Shown one piece after another: positions 9,545-19,765 of a DNA stretch of 64,000 nucleotides. Numbering within the stretch: position 1 is the stretch's first letter; each line of letters begins with the position of its first letter. Both the position numbers and the translations under genes were made by a program. A model generated the notes under the pieces. The model saw only the letters and a program-made list of their open reading frames with translations. It was not told the DNA's origin and made no database searches. This stretch comes from Variovorax davisae (GTDB lineage: Bacteria; Pseudomonadota; Gammaproteobacteria; Burkholderiales; Burkholderiaceae_C). The stretch spans positions 248,001-312,000 of the forward strand of contig NZ_JASZYS010000005.1 of NCBI RefSeq assembly GCF_030316845.1, in the 5' to 3' direction.

Positions 9545-10033
9545 TCAGCCCGAAATGAAGGTGGGCCAGACCTGGATCTGCAACTTGAGCGCCCAGATGA
9601 ACGCCACGTAGCTGCCTGCCGCCAGGATGGTCGAGAGAATCAGCACGTCGCGCAGCTTGAAGTGCTCGCCCGCGAGGCTGGAGATGATGGTGAGCGCGTA
9701 GATCGCGATGATCATGCCCATGGCCGGCACGCCGATGCTCGGCAGGCCGCCCAGCAGGACCCCGAAGGCGAGGTTGGCGGCGATCACGAAGAAGAGCGGC
9801 TTCCAGGCCCATTTGCCGATCGGGTCGCCGTCGATGGTCTCGACCACCATCGACTGGAACATCACGGCGGCGCCCAGCAGCGCCAGCAGGATGCCCAGCA
9901 TCAGCGGGAAGTAGCCGGGCCCCATGCGGGCTCCGTCGCCGATGTTGTAGCTGGTGGCGCCGACGGCGAACGCCGCCCCCGTCGCCGTGAACATGACCCC
10001 TGAATAGAAGTCCGCCTGACTCTTGATGCGCAT
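9545..10033 (-). CDS. tctB: tripartite tricarboxylate transporter TctB family protein
   Basis: This small membrane subunit of the TTT transporter has 162 residues and four predicted hydrophobic segments. The TctB-typical start FYSGVMFTATGAAFAVGA and the GARMGPGYFPLMLG motif are present. It is first in a two-gene tctBA unit. Between its start and the RRM-gene terminator (10139-10162) there is only about 100 bases and no receptor gene, so the periplasmic TctC component must be encoded elsewhere. Confidence 0.93.
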   Translation of the reverse strand: MRIKSQADFYSGVMFTATGAAFAVGATSYNIGDGARMGPGYFPLMLGILLALLGAAVMFQSMVVETIDGDPIGKWAWKPLFFVIAANLAFGVLLGGLPSIGVPAMGMIIAIYALTIISSLAGEHFKLRDVLILSTILAAGSYVAFIWALKLQIQVWPTFISG

Positions 10034-10138
10034 TGTCTCGACCCTCTTTGATGTGCCTTCGAGGGTCGTCGCCGAAGCCTGACGGCTGACTGACCGGGGC
10101 GGTACGGACTTCCACGTAGCCGGGCCGGCGCAGCAACG

Positions 10139-10162
10139 AAAAAGGCTCCCGAAGGAGCCTTT
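10139..10162 (-). terminator. intrinsic terminator of the RRM gene
   Basis: AAAGGCTCC (10141-10149) pairs with GGAGCCTTT (10154-10162) around a CGAA loop. Read on the minus strand the loop is TTCG and the stem ends in a T-rich tail. It lies 25 bases after the stop of the RRM-protein gene. Confidence 0.85.
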
Positions 10163-10186
10163 GTTCAGCTGAAAGCCGAGGGGTGC

Positions 10187-10594
10187 TTAGTAGCCGCCGC
10201 GGCCACCGCCGCCGCCGCCGTAGCCGCCGCCACCGCCGCTGCGGCCACCGCCGCCGCCGCCGTAGCCGCCACCACCGCCGCCGCCGCCGTAGCCGCCGCC
10301 ACCGCTGCGGCCACCACCGCCGCCGAAGCCGCCGGGCGAACGGGGCTCCATCGGACGGGCTTCATTGACGGTCAGGCTGCGGCCGTCGAGTGCTTGGCCG
10401 TTCAGGCCTTCGATGGCAGCCAGCGCTTCCGCGTCGGTGCCCATTTCGACGAAGCCGAAGCCCTTGGAGCGACCGCTGTCGCGTTCCATCATGACCTTGG
10501 CGCTGGCGACCGAGCCGTACTGGCTGAAAGCCTGTTCGAGGTCGTTGTCGCGGATGGAGTAGGCGAGGTTGCCCACGTAAAGTTTCTTGCCCAT
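10187..10594 (-). CDS. RRM-domain RNA-binding protein with glycine-rich tail
   Basis: This 135-residue protein has one RNA recognition motif (about residues 3-80), with RNP2 LYVGNL at 5-10 and RNP1 KGFGFVEM at 44-51. A tail of about 45 residues follows, almost entirely Gly with Tyr, Arg and Ser. This architecture is seen in bacterial cold-inducible Rbp-like proteins of cyanobacteria and Proteobacteria. The ATG at 10594 is preceded by AGGAG at good spacing; an upstream extension in frame lacks family similarity. It likely binds single-stranded RNA, perhaps in cold or stress responses (family-based inference). Confidence 0.9.
   Translation of the reverse strand: MGKKLYVGNLAYSIRDNDLEQAFSQYGSVASAKVMMERDSGRSKGFGFVEMGTDAEALAAIEGLNGQALDGRSLTVNEARPMEPRSPGGFGGGGGRSGGGGYGGGGGGGGYGGGGGGRSGGGGGYGGGGGGRGGY
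10198..10330 (-). repeat. GGC/GGT-rich repeat coding the Gly-rich tail
   Basis: This is low-complexity DNA of GCC/ACC triplets (GGC/GGT on the coding strand) that encodes repeated G-G-G-Y-G-G-G units broken by RSGGG. It is prone to slippage and repeat-number change, which would stay in frame when whole codons are gained or lost. Confidence 0.75.
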
Positions 10595-10815
10595 GGAGGG
10601 ACTCCTAATCAAACCAAAAAAACAAAGCGATGGAGTCCCAGAATCACAACAAACAAATGGCGCTGTGGCGCGAAACTGACCGATCACCGGTTCACGAATC
10701 CGGCATGGAATTGCCTGAAACGCTTCGGCATTGTCAGGCACAAAGGAACTTTTGGGTAAATTTCTTCTTGAAATTTCAGGCTATTTGATGCTGCAACGCA
10801 AAAAAAGAGACGAAT

Positions 10816-11037
10816 TCAACCCGGAGGCCGGCGTCGGAGGGGGTTCAGCAGCGCTTTCAGGCCGTTGTGGTCGATCTCGTGCATCAGGCCCAGCAGGCGG
10901 CCGATCTCGCCGGGCGGGAAGCCTTCGCGGGCGAACCAGGTGAGGTAGTTGCCGGGCAGGTCGGCGATCAGGCGGCCCTTGTACTTGCCGAAGGGCATTT
11001 CGAGGCGCACGAGCTTTTCCAGGTCTTCCGGGTTCAT
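10816..11037 (-). CDS. DUF3820 family small protein
   Basis: This 73-residue protein carries the DUF3820 signature: MPFGKYKGRLIADLPGNYLTW, then a Phe/Gly-rich link and a helical end with LLGLMHEIDHNGL. The family is sometimes labelled a putative quorum-sensing-regulated virulence factor, but no biochemical function is established. It is divergent from the rhlE-like helicase gene (75 bases apart). It has a basic, proline-rich C-terminus (RRRPPG). Confidence 0.8.
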   Translation of the reverse strand: MNPEDLEKLVRLEMPFGKYKGRLIADLPGNYLTWFAREGFPPGEIGRLLGLMHEIDHNGLKALLNPLRRRPPG

Positions 11038-11111
11038 GGTGGCTATGCTCCTCGATCTCGGCGGCAGTTGCCGCCCGTTCGTTCAACGGCCCTTCGCGGG
11101 GCCCTCCGCTC

Positions 11112-12377
11112 ATGCCATTCCATTCGCTGGGACTCGATCCTTCCCTGGTGCGGGCCGCCGCCGACAAGGGCTACCTCGCGCCCACGGCCATCCAGGTGGC
11201 GGCCATTCCGGCGATCCTCCAGGGCCGTGACCTGCTGGGCGCCGCCCGGACCGGTTCGGGCAAGACGGCCGCATTCTCGCTGCCCCTGCTGCAGCGGCTC
11301 GCGGGCGCGGGGCGCCAGCAGCCGCGCCGGCTGCAGGCGCTGGTCCTGGTGCCGACGCGCGAGCTGGCGGCGCAGGTGGGCGAATCCATGCGCAGCCTGG
11401 CGCAGCACCTGCCGGTGCCGATGCGCATCGCGGTGGCCTTCGGCGGCGTCTCGGTCAACCCGCAGATGATGGCGCTGCGCGGCGGCGCCGACGTCATGGT
11501 CGCCACGCCCGGGCGCCTGCTCGACCTGCTCGAGCGCCGCGCGCTGCGGCTGTCGTCGGTGTCGACCCTGGTGCTCGACGAGGCCGACCGGCTGTTCGAC
11601 CTCGGCTTTGCCGAGGAACTGGGGCGCATCCTGGCGCTGCTGCCCGAGCGGCGCCAGAACCTGTTGTTCTCCGCCACCTTCCCGCCGGCGATCGAGTCGC
11701 TGGCCGAGCGCCTGCTGAGCAATCCGGTGCGGGTCGAAGCGCAGGACGAACCGGTCGGCGAGCCCGCCGCCATCCAGCAGCGGGCGATCGAAGTCGATGC
11801 CGGCCGCCGCACCCAGCTGCTGCGCCAGCTGGTCAAGGGCAGCGGCTGGACCCGGGTGCTGGTCTTCGTCGCCACCAAGCACGGCGCCGAGATGGTGGCC
11901 GACAAGCTGCGCCGCGCCGGGGTCGAGGCCGAGCCTTTCCATGGCCTGCTGAGTCAGGGCAAGCGCACGCAGGTGCTGGCCGACTTCAAGGCCTCCCGGG
12001 TGCAGGTGGTGGTCGCCACCGACCTGGCGGCCCGCGGCATCGATGTCGCGCAGCTGCCGGTGGTCGTCAACTACGACCTGCCGCGCTCGGCGGTCGACTA
12101 CGTGCATCGCATCGGCCGCACCGGCCGGGCGGGCGCCAGCGGCGTCGCGGTGAGCTTCGTGAGCGCGGCCAGCGAGGCGCATTTCCGGCTGATCGAGAAG
12201 CGCCAGGGCCTCAACGTGCCGCGCGAGCGGGTGGCCGGCTTCGAGCCGGCCGAGGCGCCGCCGCCCGCGCCGGCGGGCGAGCCGGGCACCGGCGGCATCA
12301 AGGGCAAGCGGCCGAGCAAGAAGGACAAGCTGCGCGCGCTGCAGGCGCCGGCCGGCACGCTGGCGCGCGAACGGTAG
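11112..12377 (+). CDS. rhlE: DEAD-box ATP-dependent RNA helicase (RhlE type)
   Basis: This 421-residue helicase unwinds structured RNA with ATP. Motifs in order are a Q-motif region PTAIQ (24-28), Walker A ARTGSGKT (45-52), PTRELAAQ (81-88), TPGR (132-135), DEAD (156-159), SAT (187-189) and HRIGRTGR (about 332-339). A short basic tail rich in Pro and Lys follows. RhlE-group helicases act in ribosome assembly and RNA decay, often at low temperature. It is 75 bases from the divergent DUF3820 gene and converges on the acyl-CoA dehydrogenase gene. Confidence 0.93.
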   Translation: MPFHSLGLDPSLVRAAADKGYLAPTAIQVAAIPAILQGRDLLGAARTGSGKTAAFSLPLLQRLAGAGRQQPRRLQALVLVPTRELAAQVGESMRSLAQHLPVPMRIAVAFGGVSVNPQMMALRGGADVMVATPGRLLDLLERRALRLSSVSTLVLDEADRLFDLGFAEELGRILALLPERRQNLLFSATFPPAIESLAERLLSNPVRVEAQDEPVGEPAAIQQRAIEVDAGRRTQLLRQLVKGSGWTRVLVFVATKHGAEMVADKLRRAGVEAEPFHGLLSQGKRTQVLADFKASRVQVVVATDLAARGIDVAQLPVVVNYDLPRSAVDYVHRIGRTGRAGASGVAVSFVSAASEAHFRLIEKRQGLNVPRERVAGFEPAEAPPPAPAGEPGTGGIKGKRPSKKDKLRALQAPAGTLARER

Positions 12378-12395
12378 GCGTCCCAGGCGCCGCCT

Positions 12396-13556
12396 TCACT
12401 CGCGCGGCGGCCGCTTGGCGATCCCCATCGTCTTCGCGAGGATCCCCAGCATCACCTCGTCGGCGCCGCCGGCGATCGAGGCCAGCCGGCCGTCGCGGTA
12501 CAGGCGCGAGACCCGGTTGTCCCAGGTGAAGCCCATGCCGCCCCAGAACTGCAGGCAGGTGTCGGCCACCTCGCGGGTGAGCCGGCCGGTCTTGAGCTTG
12601 GCCATCGAGGCCAGCTCGGTCACGTCCTGGCCCTGCACGTAGAGGTCGCAGGCGCGGTAGGTGAGGGCGCGCAGGGCCTCGACCTCGGTCTTGAGCTCGG
12701 CCAGCTTGAACTGCACCCACTGCTGGTCGGCCAAGGTGCCGCCGAACAACTTGCGCTGCTGCGCCCATTCGATGGTTTCGGCGATGCAGTCGTCGAGCGG
12801 CACCAGCGAACTCGCCGCGCACCACAGGCGCTCTTCCTGGAACTGCTGCATCTGGTAGACGAAGCCCTGGCCCTCCTCGCCGATGCGGTAGCGCTGCGGC
12901 ACCCGCACCTCGTCGAAGTAGATCAGGCCGGTGTCGCTCGAATGCATGCCGATCTTGCGGATCTTCTGCGCCTTCTCGATGCCGGGGCTGTCCATGGGCA
13001 CCAAGACGAGCGACTTGTTGCGGTGCACCGGGCCGTCGCTGGTGTTGACCAGCATGCACATCCAGTCGGCCTGCAGGCTGTTGGTGATCCACATCTTCTG
13101 GCCGCTGATGAGGTAGTCGCCGCCGTCCTTGCGGGCGTGGCTCTTGAGGCCGGCGACGTCGCTGCCGGCGCCCGGCTCGCTGACGCCGATGCAGCCGACG
13201 GTCTGGCCGGCGATGGCCGGCGCCAGGAATTCGCTGCGCAGTTCGTCGCTGCCGAAGCGCGCCAGCGCCGGGGTGCACATGTCGGTCTGCACGCCAATGG
13301 CCATCGGCACGCCGCCGCAGCGCACGTGGCCGAGCGCCTCGGCCAGCGCCATGGCGTAGGAATAGTCGAGGCCGGCACCGCCGTAGGCCTCGGGCTTGTT
13401 GAGCCCGAGCAGGCCGAGGGCGCCCAGGCCGGCGAACACCTCGTGCGCCGGAAAGGCCTCGTCGGCCTCCCAGGCGTCGACGTGCGGATTGATCCGCTCG
13501 TCGATGAAGCGGCGCATCGTCTTCTGGATCTCGAGGTGTTCGTGCGTGTAGTTCAA
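12396..13556 (-). CDS. acyl-CoA dehydrogenase
   Basis: This FAD enzyme of 386 residues would introduce a trans-2,3 double bond into an acyl-CoA. The ACAD signature GVSEPGAGSDVAGL and the C-terminal motif FWGGMGFTWDN are visible, as is the typical segment AQQRKLFGGTLADQQ. The TTG start at 13556 is preferred because GGAGA lies 6 bases upstream and it keeps the N-terminal helix; an ATG 15 codons further in is the alternative. The open frame continues far upstream only as an overlap of the next gene. Chain-length preference cannot be read from the sequence. Confidence 0.88.
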   Translation of the reverse strand: MNYTHEHLEIQKTMRRFIDERINPHVDAWEADEAFPAHEVFAGLGALGLLGLNKPEAYGGAGLDYSYAMALAEALGHVRCGGVPMAIGVQTDMCTPALARFGSDELRSEFLAPAIAGQTVGCIGVSEPGAGSDVAGLKSHARKDGGDYLISGQKMWITNSLQADWMCMLVNTSDGPVHRNKSLVLVPMDSPGIEKAQKIRKIGMHSSDTGLIYFDEVRVPQRYRIGEEGQGFVYQMQQFQEERLWCAASSLVPLDDCIAETIEWAQQRKLFGGTLADQQWVQFKLAELKTEVEALRALTYRACDLYVQGQDVTELASMAKLKTGRLTREVADTCLQFWGGMGFTWDNRVSRLYRDGRLASIAGGADEVMLGILAKTMGIAKRPPRE

Positions 13557-13657
13557 GTCCGGTCTCCGGTCGTGGCGGCGGTCAGTGTCGGCCACTCTAG
13601 GGCGCGCCGGCCGCGCGCGCTTGCGGCAAGTGGCTAGGAGGGCCGCCCACGCCGGTG

Positions 13658-15295
13658 TCAGCGCTGCGGCCGGATCCGGTACAGCGCGTTGTTGCGGTCG
13701 GCCGTCATGTAGATCGTGCCGTCGCTGCCGACCGCGACGCCGGTGGGCACGTAGGGCGGCGGCATGCCGGGGCCGGGCTCGAGGCCGATCGGCAGGTTGT
13801 CGGCCACGGTGCGGCGGGTGCCGCCGACCGGGTCGATCTCGACCAAGCGCCGGGCCGCGGTCTCGGCCACGATGAAGCTGCCCCACGGCGTCTGCGCCAC
13901 GCCTTCGGGCATCGCCAGCCCTTCGGCCACCGGGCGCAGCGGCGCGCTGGCGTCGAGCGGGATGCGGGTCAGCTTGCCCGCGGCCTCGGTCACGTAGAGC
14001 GCGCCGTCGCGCCCGAGGATCATCTGCACCGGGCCGCCGAGGCCGCTGGCCAGCACCTGCCGATCCTCGAACTTCGGGCCGCTGGCGCGGGTCACGCTGC
14101 CGGTCGCGAGCTCGGCATAGACCACGCTGCCGTCGGCCATCGGGATCGCATCGACCGGCGCCTTCAGCCCGTGCAGCATGCCGGTGGTCTTGAGCGTCTT
14201 GCGGTCGACCAGCTGCACCGTGCTCGTGAACCAGGAGGTGAGCGCGAAGTGCGTGGCCGAAAGGCCGACCGCGAACGGGTATTCCAGCGCGGGGTCGCGC
14301 TGCATGCGGAAGATGTCGCGCACCGCCCCGGTGCTGGCATCGACCTGGCGGAAGCCGAAGATGTCGGCCACCCAGAGGTCGTTGCCGTCGATCTTGAGGC
14401 CCGCCGGCACTGCCAGCTTGCCGCCGGTGAGCAGCCGCAGTTCGCCGGTCGCGGGGTTGAAGGCCTCGACCGAGTTGTCGGCCATGTTCGAGACGTAGAT
14501 GGTCCCCTCGGGCGCGATCGCCAGGTTGTCGAGCGAAGGCTTGAGCTGCCTGGCGACCGTCTTGCGGCCGCTCGCGAGCTCGACCCGCACCAGTTCGCCG
14601 CTGCGCGCATCGACCACCCACAGGTTGCCCTTGCCATCGAGGTTGGCGGCCGCCGGGATCTGGAAGCCGTCGGCGATCACGGTCAGGCTGCCGTTGGCCG
14701 GATCGATCTTCACCACCTGGCCCTTGAACCACAGCGGGCCGTAGAGCATGCCGTCGGGGCCGACCTCGAAGCCGTTGAAGCCGCCCATGTCTTTCTTGAT
14801 CAGGCGCGGCGGCTTCTGGCCGGCGGGATCGATCTCCCACAGGGCGTCGCCGAGGAACACCTGCGATGCATAGAGCTTGCCGTTGCGGCGGTCGAAGTCG
14901 AGCGAGTTGAGGCCCGGCAGGTCCTTGGCGACCACGCGCATCGGCGCCGTGTCGCTGTCGCGCATGCGCAGCGCGCCCACGAGGTAGTTGGTCCAGGCCA
15001 GCTCGCCCTTGGGGCCGACGGCGATGTCGTCGGCCTGGCCCTCGGGGCCCTTGACCAGCACGCGGGCGGCGCCGCTCTGGCGGTCGACCTCCCACAGGGT
15101 GTTGCCGACCACCGAGCCGGCCAGCAGCCGGCCCTTGCCGTCGACCGCCAGGCCGTGCACGCCGGCGAAGGACGAGGGCGCGACGATCGCTTCGGGGGGC
15201 GCCCAGGCGGCCGGGCGGGTCGGTGGCGCGACGGTGGTGCAGGCGCCGAAGGCGAGTGTGGACGCCAGCAGGGCGCCGCTCAGGATGCGGTTCAT
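13658..15295 (-). CDS. SMP-30/NHL-type beta-propeller protein, probable lipoprotein
   Basis: This 545-residue secreted protein has an N-terminal hydrophobic signal followed by FGACTT; the Cys near residue 19 suggests a lipoprotein although the lipobox is not perfect. The rest is a series of repeats of the kind GLAVDGKGRLLAGSVVGNTLW and GVAVGSDGTIYMTADRNNALY, typical of SMP-30/gluconolactonase and NHL propellers. The ATG at 15295 has GGAG at good spacing. The substrate or partner is unknown. It stands alone between the acyl-CoA dehydrogenase and the NodJ-like permease genes. Confidence 0.8.
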   Translation of the reverse strand: MNRILSGALLASTLAFGACTTVAPPTRPAAWAPPEAIVAPSSFAGVHGLAVDGKGRLLAGSVVGNTLWEVDRQSGAARVLVKGPEGQADDIAVGPKGELAWTNYLVGALRMRDSDTAPMRVVAKDLPGLNSLDFDRRNGKLYASQVFLGDALWEIDPAGQKPPRLIKKDMGGFNGFEVGPDGMLYGPLWFKGQVVKIDPANGSLTVIADGFQIPAAANLDGKGNLWVVDARSGELVRVELASGRKTVARQLKPSLDNLAIAPEGTIYVSNMADNSVEAFNPATGELRLLTGGKLAVPAGLKIDGNDLWVADIFGFRQVDASTGAVRDIFRMQRDPALEYPFAVGLSATHFALTSWFTSTVQLVDRKTLKTTGMLHGLKAPVDAIPMADGSVVYAELATGSVTRASGPKFEDRQVLASGLGGPVQMILGRDGALYVTEAAGKLTRIPLDASAPLRPVAEGLAMPEGVAQTPWGSFIVAETAARRLVEIDPVGGTRRTVADNLPIGLEPGPGMPPPYVPTGVAVGSDGTIYMTADRNNALYRIRPQR

Positions 15296-15367
15296 GTCGT
15301 CTCCTCGTTGTGACCGGACCCTAACAGCGCAGGCCTGCTTTGCAGTCACGCATGAGACAAGCCGCGG

Positions 15368-16198
15368 TCAGGCCTTGAAGCGCTTTCGGGTCAATCCCAG
15401 GGCGACCCAGTAGGCCGCCACCGTATAGGCCACCAGCACCAGCGCGTGCTGCCACCAGTCGGCCGGCCACTGGTCCATGAAGAGCGGCCGCACCAGCGCC
15501 ACCGCATTGGACAGCGGCAGCCAGGCGGCGACCGTGCGCACCACGCCCGGCAGCTGCTCGAGCGGAAAGAAGACGCCCGACAGGAACATCATCGGCGTCA
15601 TGAACAGCGTGAAGTAGTAGGTGAAGAAGTCGTAGCCCTTGGCCAGCGCGTTGAAGATCAGCGCGATGCACGAGAAGGTGATGCCGACGCCGACCAGCAC
15701 GAACCACGCGACCACCAGCTTCGGGCTGTGGCTGATGCCCAGCGCCAGCATCACCAGCATGATCGCGGTGGTGGTGAAGATCGCCTTGAAGCCGGCCCAC
15801 AGCATCTCGGCCAGCACCACGTCGTCGAGCCCGACCGGCGCGTTCATGATGCCGTCCCAGGTCTTCTGCACGTGCATGCGCGAGAAGGCCGAGTAGAGCG
15901 CCTCGAACGACGCCGCGTTCATCGCGCTCATGCAGACCGAGCCGCTGGCCAGGAACAGGATGTACGGCACGGTGGTGCCGCCGACCTGCACCTCGCCGAC
16001 CAGCGCGCCCATGCCGTAGCCGAAGGCCACCAGCCAGATCAGCGGCTCGGCGATGTTGCCGATCAGGCTCGGGATCGCCAGCTTGCGCCACACCAGCAGG
16101 TTGCGCAGGAACACCGGCCACCAGCGCATCGAGGGCTCGGGCGGGCGCCAGACCGAAGGCGCCGCCTGCACGGGAGTGGTCATTGCGTTCGCGTTCAT
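15368..16198 (-). CDS. ABC-2 type transporter permease (NodJ-like)
   Basis: This 276-residue membrane protein has six hydrophobic segments and the ABC-2 permease motif FMTPMMFLSGVFFPLEQLP. The segment LAKGYDFFTYYFTLF is close to NodJ-type permeases. Its start codon follows the stop of the ATPase gene with no gap (TAG then ATG), so the two form an export pair. Family members move lipo-oligosaccharides or other hydrophobic molecules outward; the cargo here is not known. Confidence 0.88.
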   Translation of the reverse strand: MNANAMTTPVQAAPSVWRPPEPSMRWWPVFLRNLLVWRKLAIPSLIGNIAEPLIWLVAFGYGMGALVGEVQVGGTTVPYILFLASGSVCMSAMNAASFEALYSAFSRMHVQKTWDGIMNAPVGLDDVVLAEMLWAGFKAIFTTTAIMLVMLALGISHSPKLVVAWFVLVGVGITFSCIALIFNALAKGYDFFTYYFTLFMTPMMFLSGVFFPLEQLPGVVRTVAAWLPLSNAVALVRPLFMDQWPADWWQHALVLVAYTVAAYWVALGLTRKRFKA

Positions 16199-17143
<945 letters not shown>

Positions 17144-17160
17144 GCGCGGCGCAGCCCTGG

Positions 17161-18051
17161 TCAGAGCCGCAGGCCGCTGAACTCCTGCTTCATCCAGTCG
17201 ATGAAGGCGCGCGTGCGCGCCGGCAGCAGGCGCGCATGCGGGTAGATCACGCTAACGGGCCGCGGTGGCGGCTCGAAGTCCTCGAGCACGATCTCGAGTC
17301 GCTTCTGCGCCACCATCGGCAGCACCTGGTAGGAGAAGAAGTTGCCGAAGCCCATGCCCGCAGCGCAGGCCTCGACGGCGGGCGCGATGTGGTTGAACTC
17401 CAGGTTGCCCTGCGTCGGGACGGCGATCGCGCGACCTTCGTCGCGGAACCGCCAGGGGCCGATGGTGGTGGGATAGATGCGCACGCAGTTCGCCGCCAGC
17501 AGTTCGCGCGGGTGCCGGGGCCTGCCATGCCGGCGCAGATAGTCGGGGCTCGCGACCACCACGCGGCGGATGCTGCCCAGTTGCTGCGCCACCAGCGAGG
17601 AGTCGTCGAGTGCGCTGATCCGGATGCCGACGTCGACGCCTTCTTCCAGCAGGTTCACCGGCCGGTCGTGCAGCAGGACGGTGCAGCGCATCTTGTCGTA
17701 GCGCTGCAGGAAGCGAACGATCGCGGGCGATACGTACATGTGGCCGAAGAGGACCGGCGCGGTCACGGTGAGTTGTCCGGTGGGCTCGGTCGCGTCGAGC
17801 GTGAGCGCGCGGTCGGCCGCATCCGCTGTGGCCAGCACCTCGCGTGCGCTCTGCAGGTAGGTGCGGCCTTCGGAGGTGAGCGAGATGCGGCGCGTGGTGC
17901 GGTGGAACAGCCGCACGCCCAGATGCGCTTCGAGCGCGGCGAGCGAGCGCACCACCGCGGGCAGGGAACTGCCCTGCGCATCGGCGGCCTTGGTCAGGCT
18001 GCCCTGCTCGGCGATCTGCACGAAGGTCTGCATGGCTTTCAAGCGATCCAT
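17161..18051 (-). CDS. LysR-family transcriptional regulator
   Basis: This 296-residue regulator has an N-terminal winged helix ([21 protein letters not shown] onward) and a LysR substrate-binding domain from about residue 90. The [13 protein letters not shown] region ends the DNA-binding part. The ATG at 18051 matches the family start; an upstream extension is unlikely. It is divergent from the GST gene across 110 bases, the usual layout for a LysR regulator and its target, so the GST and FMN-binding pair is the likely regulon (inference). Confidence 0.92.
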   Translation of the reverse strand: MDRLKAMQTFVQIAEQGSLTKAADAQGSSLPAVVRSLAALEAHLGVRLFHRTTRRISLTSEGRTYLQSAREVLATADAADRALTLDATEPTGQLTVTAPVLFGHMYVSPAIVRFLQRYDKMRCTVLLHDRPVNLLEEGVDVGIRISALDDSSLVAQQLGSIRRVVVASPDYLRRHGRPRHPRELLAANCVRIYPTTIGPWRFRDEGRAIAVPTQGNLEFNHIAPAVEACAAGMGFGNFFSYQVLPMVAQKRLEIVLEDFEPPPRPVSVIYPHARLLPARTRAFIDWMKQEFSGLRL

Positions 18052-18161
18052 CGCGCGATTAGACCGGAAAACGCAGCAGTCATATGCAGAGCGGGCCATT
18101 ACTCCGCCATGGGCAACAACCAACAATCGATGCATTCCTTCGAAACCCAGGAGAAAGTCCC

Positions 18162-18806
18162 ATGACAGCACCCCGCCCCGCCGCGCCGATCAAGGTCTTC
18201 AGTTCGGCGATCTCCGGCCACTCGCACCGCGTTCGACTGTTCCTGTCGCTGCTCGGCCTGCCCTTCGAGACCTGCGAGGTCGATCTGCGGGCCGGCGAAC
18301 AGAAGCGCCCCGACTTCCTGCGCCGCAACGCCTTCGGCCAGGTCCCGGTGATCGAGGATGGCGATGTCACGGTCTGCGATTCCAACGCCATCCTGGTGTA
18401 CCTCAACGAGCGCTATGCGGCCGTTCCGGCGCGCTGGCTCCCCCGCGAGGGCCTGGCCGCGGCCCAGGTCCAGCGCTGGTTGTCGGTGGCGGCGGGGCAA
18501 TTGGCGACCGGGCCGTCGGTGGCCCGCGTGATCGTGCTGTTCGGCCTCGACCGCGACCCGGCCGATGCCATCGCGCGCTCGCACGACCTGCTGCGCGTGA
18601 TGGACGGCGAACTGGCGACGCGCCCCTTCCTGGCTGGGGCGTCGGCGACCCTGGCCGATGTCGCCAACTACAGCTACGTGGCGCACGCGCCGGAAGGCAA
18701 CGTGTCGCTCGAGCCCTATCCCCAGGTGCGCGCATGGCTGGCGCGGATCGAGGCGCTGCCGGGCTTCGTGCCGATGGTGGCTTCGCGCATCGGGCTGGCT
18801 GCATGA
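18162..18806 (+). CDS. glutathione S-transferase family protein
   Basis: This 214-residue protein has an N-terminal thioredoxin-like domain (about residues 10-85) with SAISGHSHRVRLFLSLLGLP and GQVPVIEDGDVTVCDSNAIL, the glutathione-binding strand-loop. An all-helical C-terminal domain follows. It would conjugate or transfer glutathione to an unknown electrophile. The ATG at 18162 is chosen because AGGAGA at 18149-18154 fits. Its stop overlaps the next gene by four bases, indicating coupled translation with the FMN-binding protein. Confidence 0.9.
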   Translation: MTAPRPAAPIKVFSSAISGHSHRVRLFLSLLGLPFETCEVDLRAGEQKRPDFLRRNAFGQVPVIEDGDVTVCDSNAILVYLNERYAAVPARWLPREGLAAAQVQRWLSVAAGQLATGPSVARVIVLFGLDRDPADAIARSHDLLRVMDGELATRPFLAGASATLADVANYSYVAHAPEGNVSLEPYPQVRAWLARIEALPGFVPMVASRIGLAA

Positions 18807-19762
18807 ACGCGATCCCGACCCCCTGGCACGAGGGCGAACGCGCCATGCAGTCGCTCGCCGGCGTGCGCGAGCGGATGGAAGCCTTCGGCACGCGCGTGCT
18901 GCGCGACCACATGCCCGACCAGCATCGGGACTTCTTCGCCCAGTTGCCGTTCCTGGTCGTCGGCAGCCTGGATGCGGCCTCGCAACCGTGGGCCAGCGTG
19001 CTGGCGGCGCCGCCGGGCTTCGCGCATTCGCCCGATCCGCGGCGCTTGCGCATCGACACCCTGCCCGCGGACGGCGATCCGCTGGCGCAGGCCCTGGCGC
19101 CCGATGCACCGATCGGCCTGCTCGGCATCGAGCCGCACACGCGCCGGCGCAATCGCATGAACGGTTTGGTGGCGAGCGTCGACGGCGCCGGCTTCTCGGT
19201 CGACGTGCAGCAGAGCTTCGGCAACTGCCCCAAGTACATCCAGGCCCGCGAGCCGGTCTTCGTGGCCAGTGCGCCGCTGGCGGCGGCGCCGCAGTGGACC
19301 GATCGCCTCGACGCCGCGGCGCGGCGCCTGATCGGCCAGGCCGACACCTTCTTCATCGCCACCTCGCACCCGGCGGCCGGGCGGGGCGGCGCGGCGCAGG
19401 GGGTGGACGTCTCGCACCGGGGCGGCCGGCCGGGCTTCGTGCGGGTGAGCGGCGAAGGCATGCTGACCGCGCCCGACTTCGTCGGCAACGCGTTCTTCAA
19501 CACGCTGGGCAACATCGCCGTGAATCCGCGTGCCGGGCTGCTGTTCATCGACTTCGAGCGCGGCGATCTGCTGCAACTCGCGGTGACGGCGCAGGTGGAC
19601 TGGGACGGGCCCGAGCTGGCCGCCTTCGCGGGCGCCGAACGCCTGCTGCGGATGCAGGTGGTGTCGGTGCTGCACCGGCCGGCCGCGCTGCCGCTGCGCT
19701 GGGGCCGGGCCGCGCCGTCGCCCTTTCTCGCCCCCACCGGGCATTGGCCCGAAGTCGCCTGA
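18803..19762 (+). CDS. pyridoxamine 5'-phosphate oxidase-related FMN-binding protein
   Basis: This 319-residue protein has the PNPOx-like split-barrel fold, as judged from LPFLVVGSLDAASQPWASVL in the first half and DTFFIATSHPAAGRGGAAQG, then GNAFFNTLGNIAVNPRAGLL, in the second. This two-part type is often found alone or fused to ferredoxin-NADP reductase modules in Proteobacteria. It probably binds FMN; the reaction is unknown. It overlaps the GST gene by four bases and its stop lies three bases from that of the convergent P450 gene. Confidence 0.85.
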   Translation: MNAIPTPWHEGERAMQSLAGVRERMEAFGTRVLRDHMPDQHRDFFAQLPFLVVGSLDAASQPWASVLAAPPGFAHSPDPRRLRIDTLPADGDPLAQALAPDAPIGLLGIEPHTRRRNRMNGLVASVDGAGFSVDVQQSFGNCPKYIQAREPVFVASAPLAAAPQWTDRLDAAARRLIGQADTFFIATSHPAAGRGGAAQGVDVSHRGGRPGFVRVSGEGMLTAPDFVGNAFFNTLGNIAVNPRAGLLFIDFERGDLLQLAVTAQVDWDGPELAAFAGAERLLRMQVVSVLHRPAALPLRWGRAAPSPFLAPTGHWPEVA

Positions 19763-19765
19763 AGC

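Noticed and set aside
10198..10330. CRISPR-like or satellite repeat
   Set aside because: The repetition is explained by Gly codons in the RRM protein; there are no spacers of fixed length.
12389..12411. GCCGCC/GGCGGC hairpin between the helicase and acyl-CoA dehydrogenase genes as a terminator
   Set aside because: It has no T-tract and lies partly within the coding end of the dehydrogenase; such pairs are common by chance in this composition.
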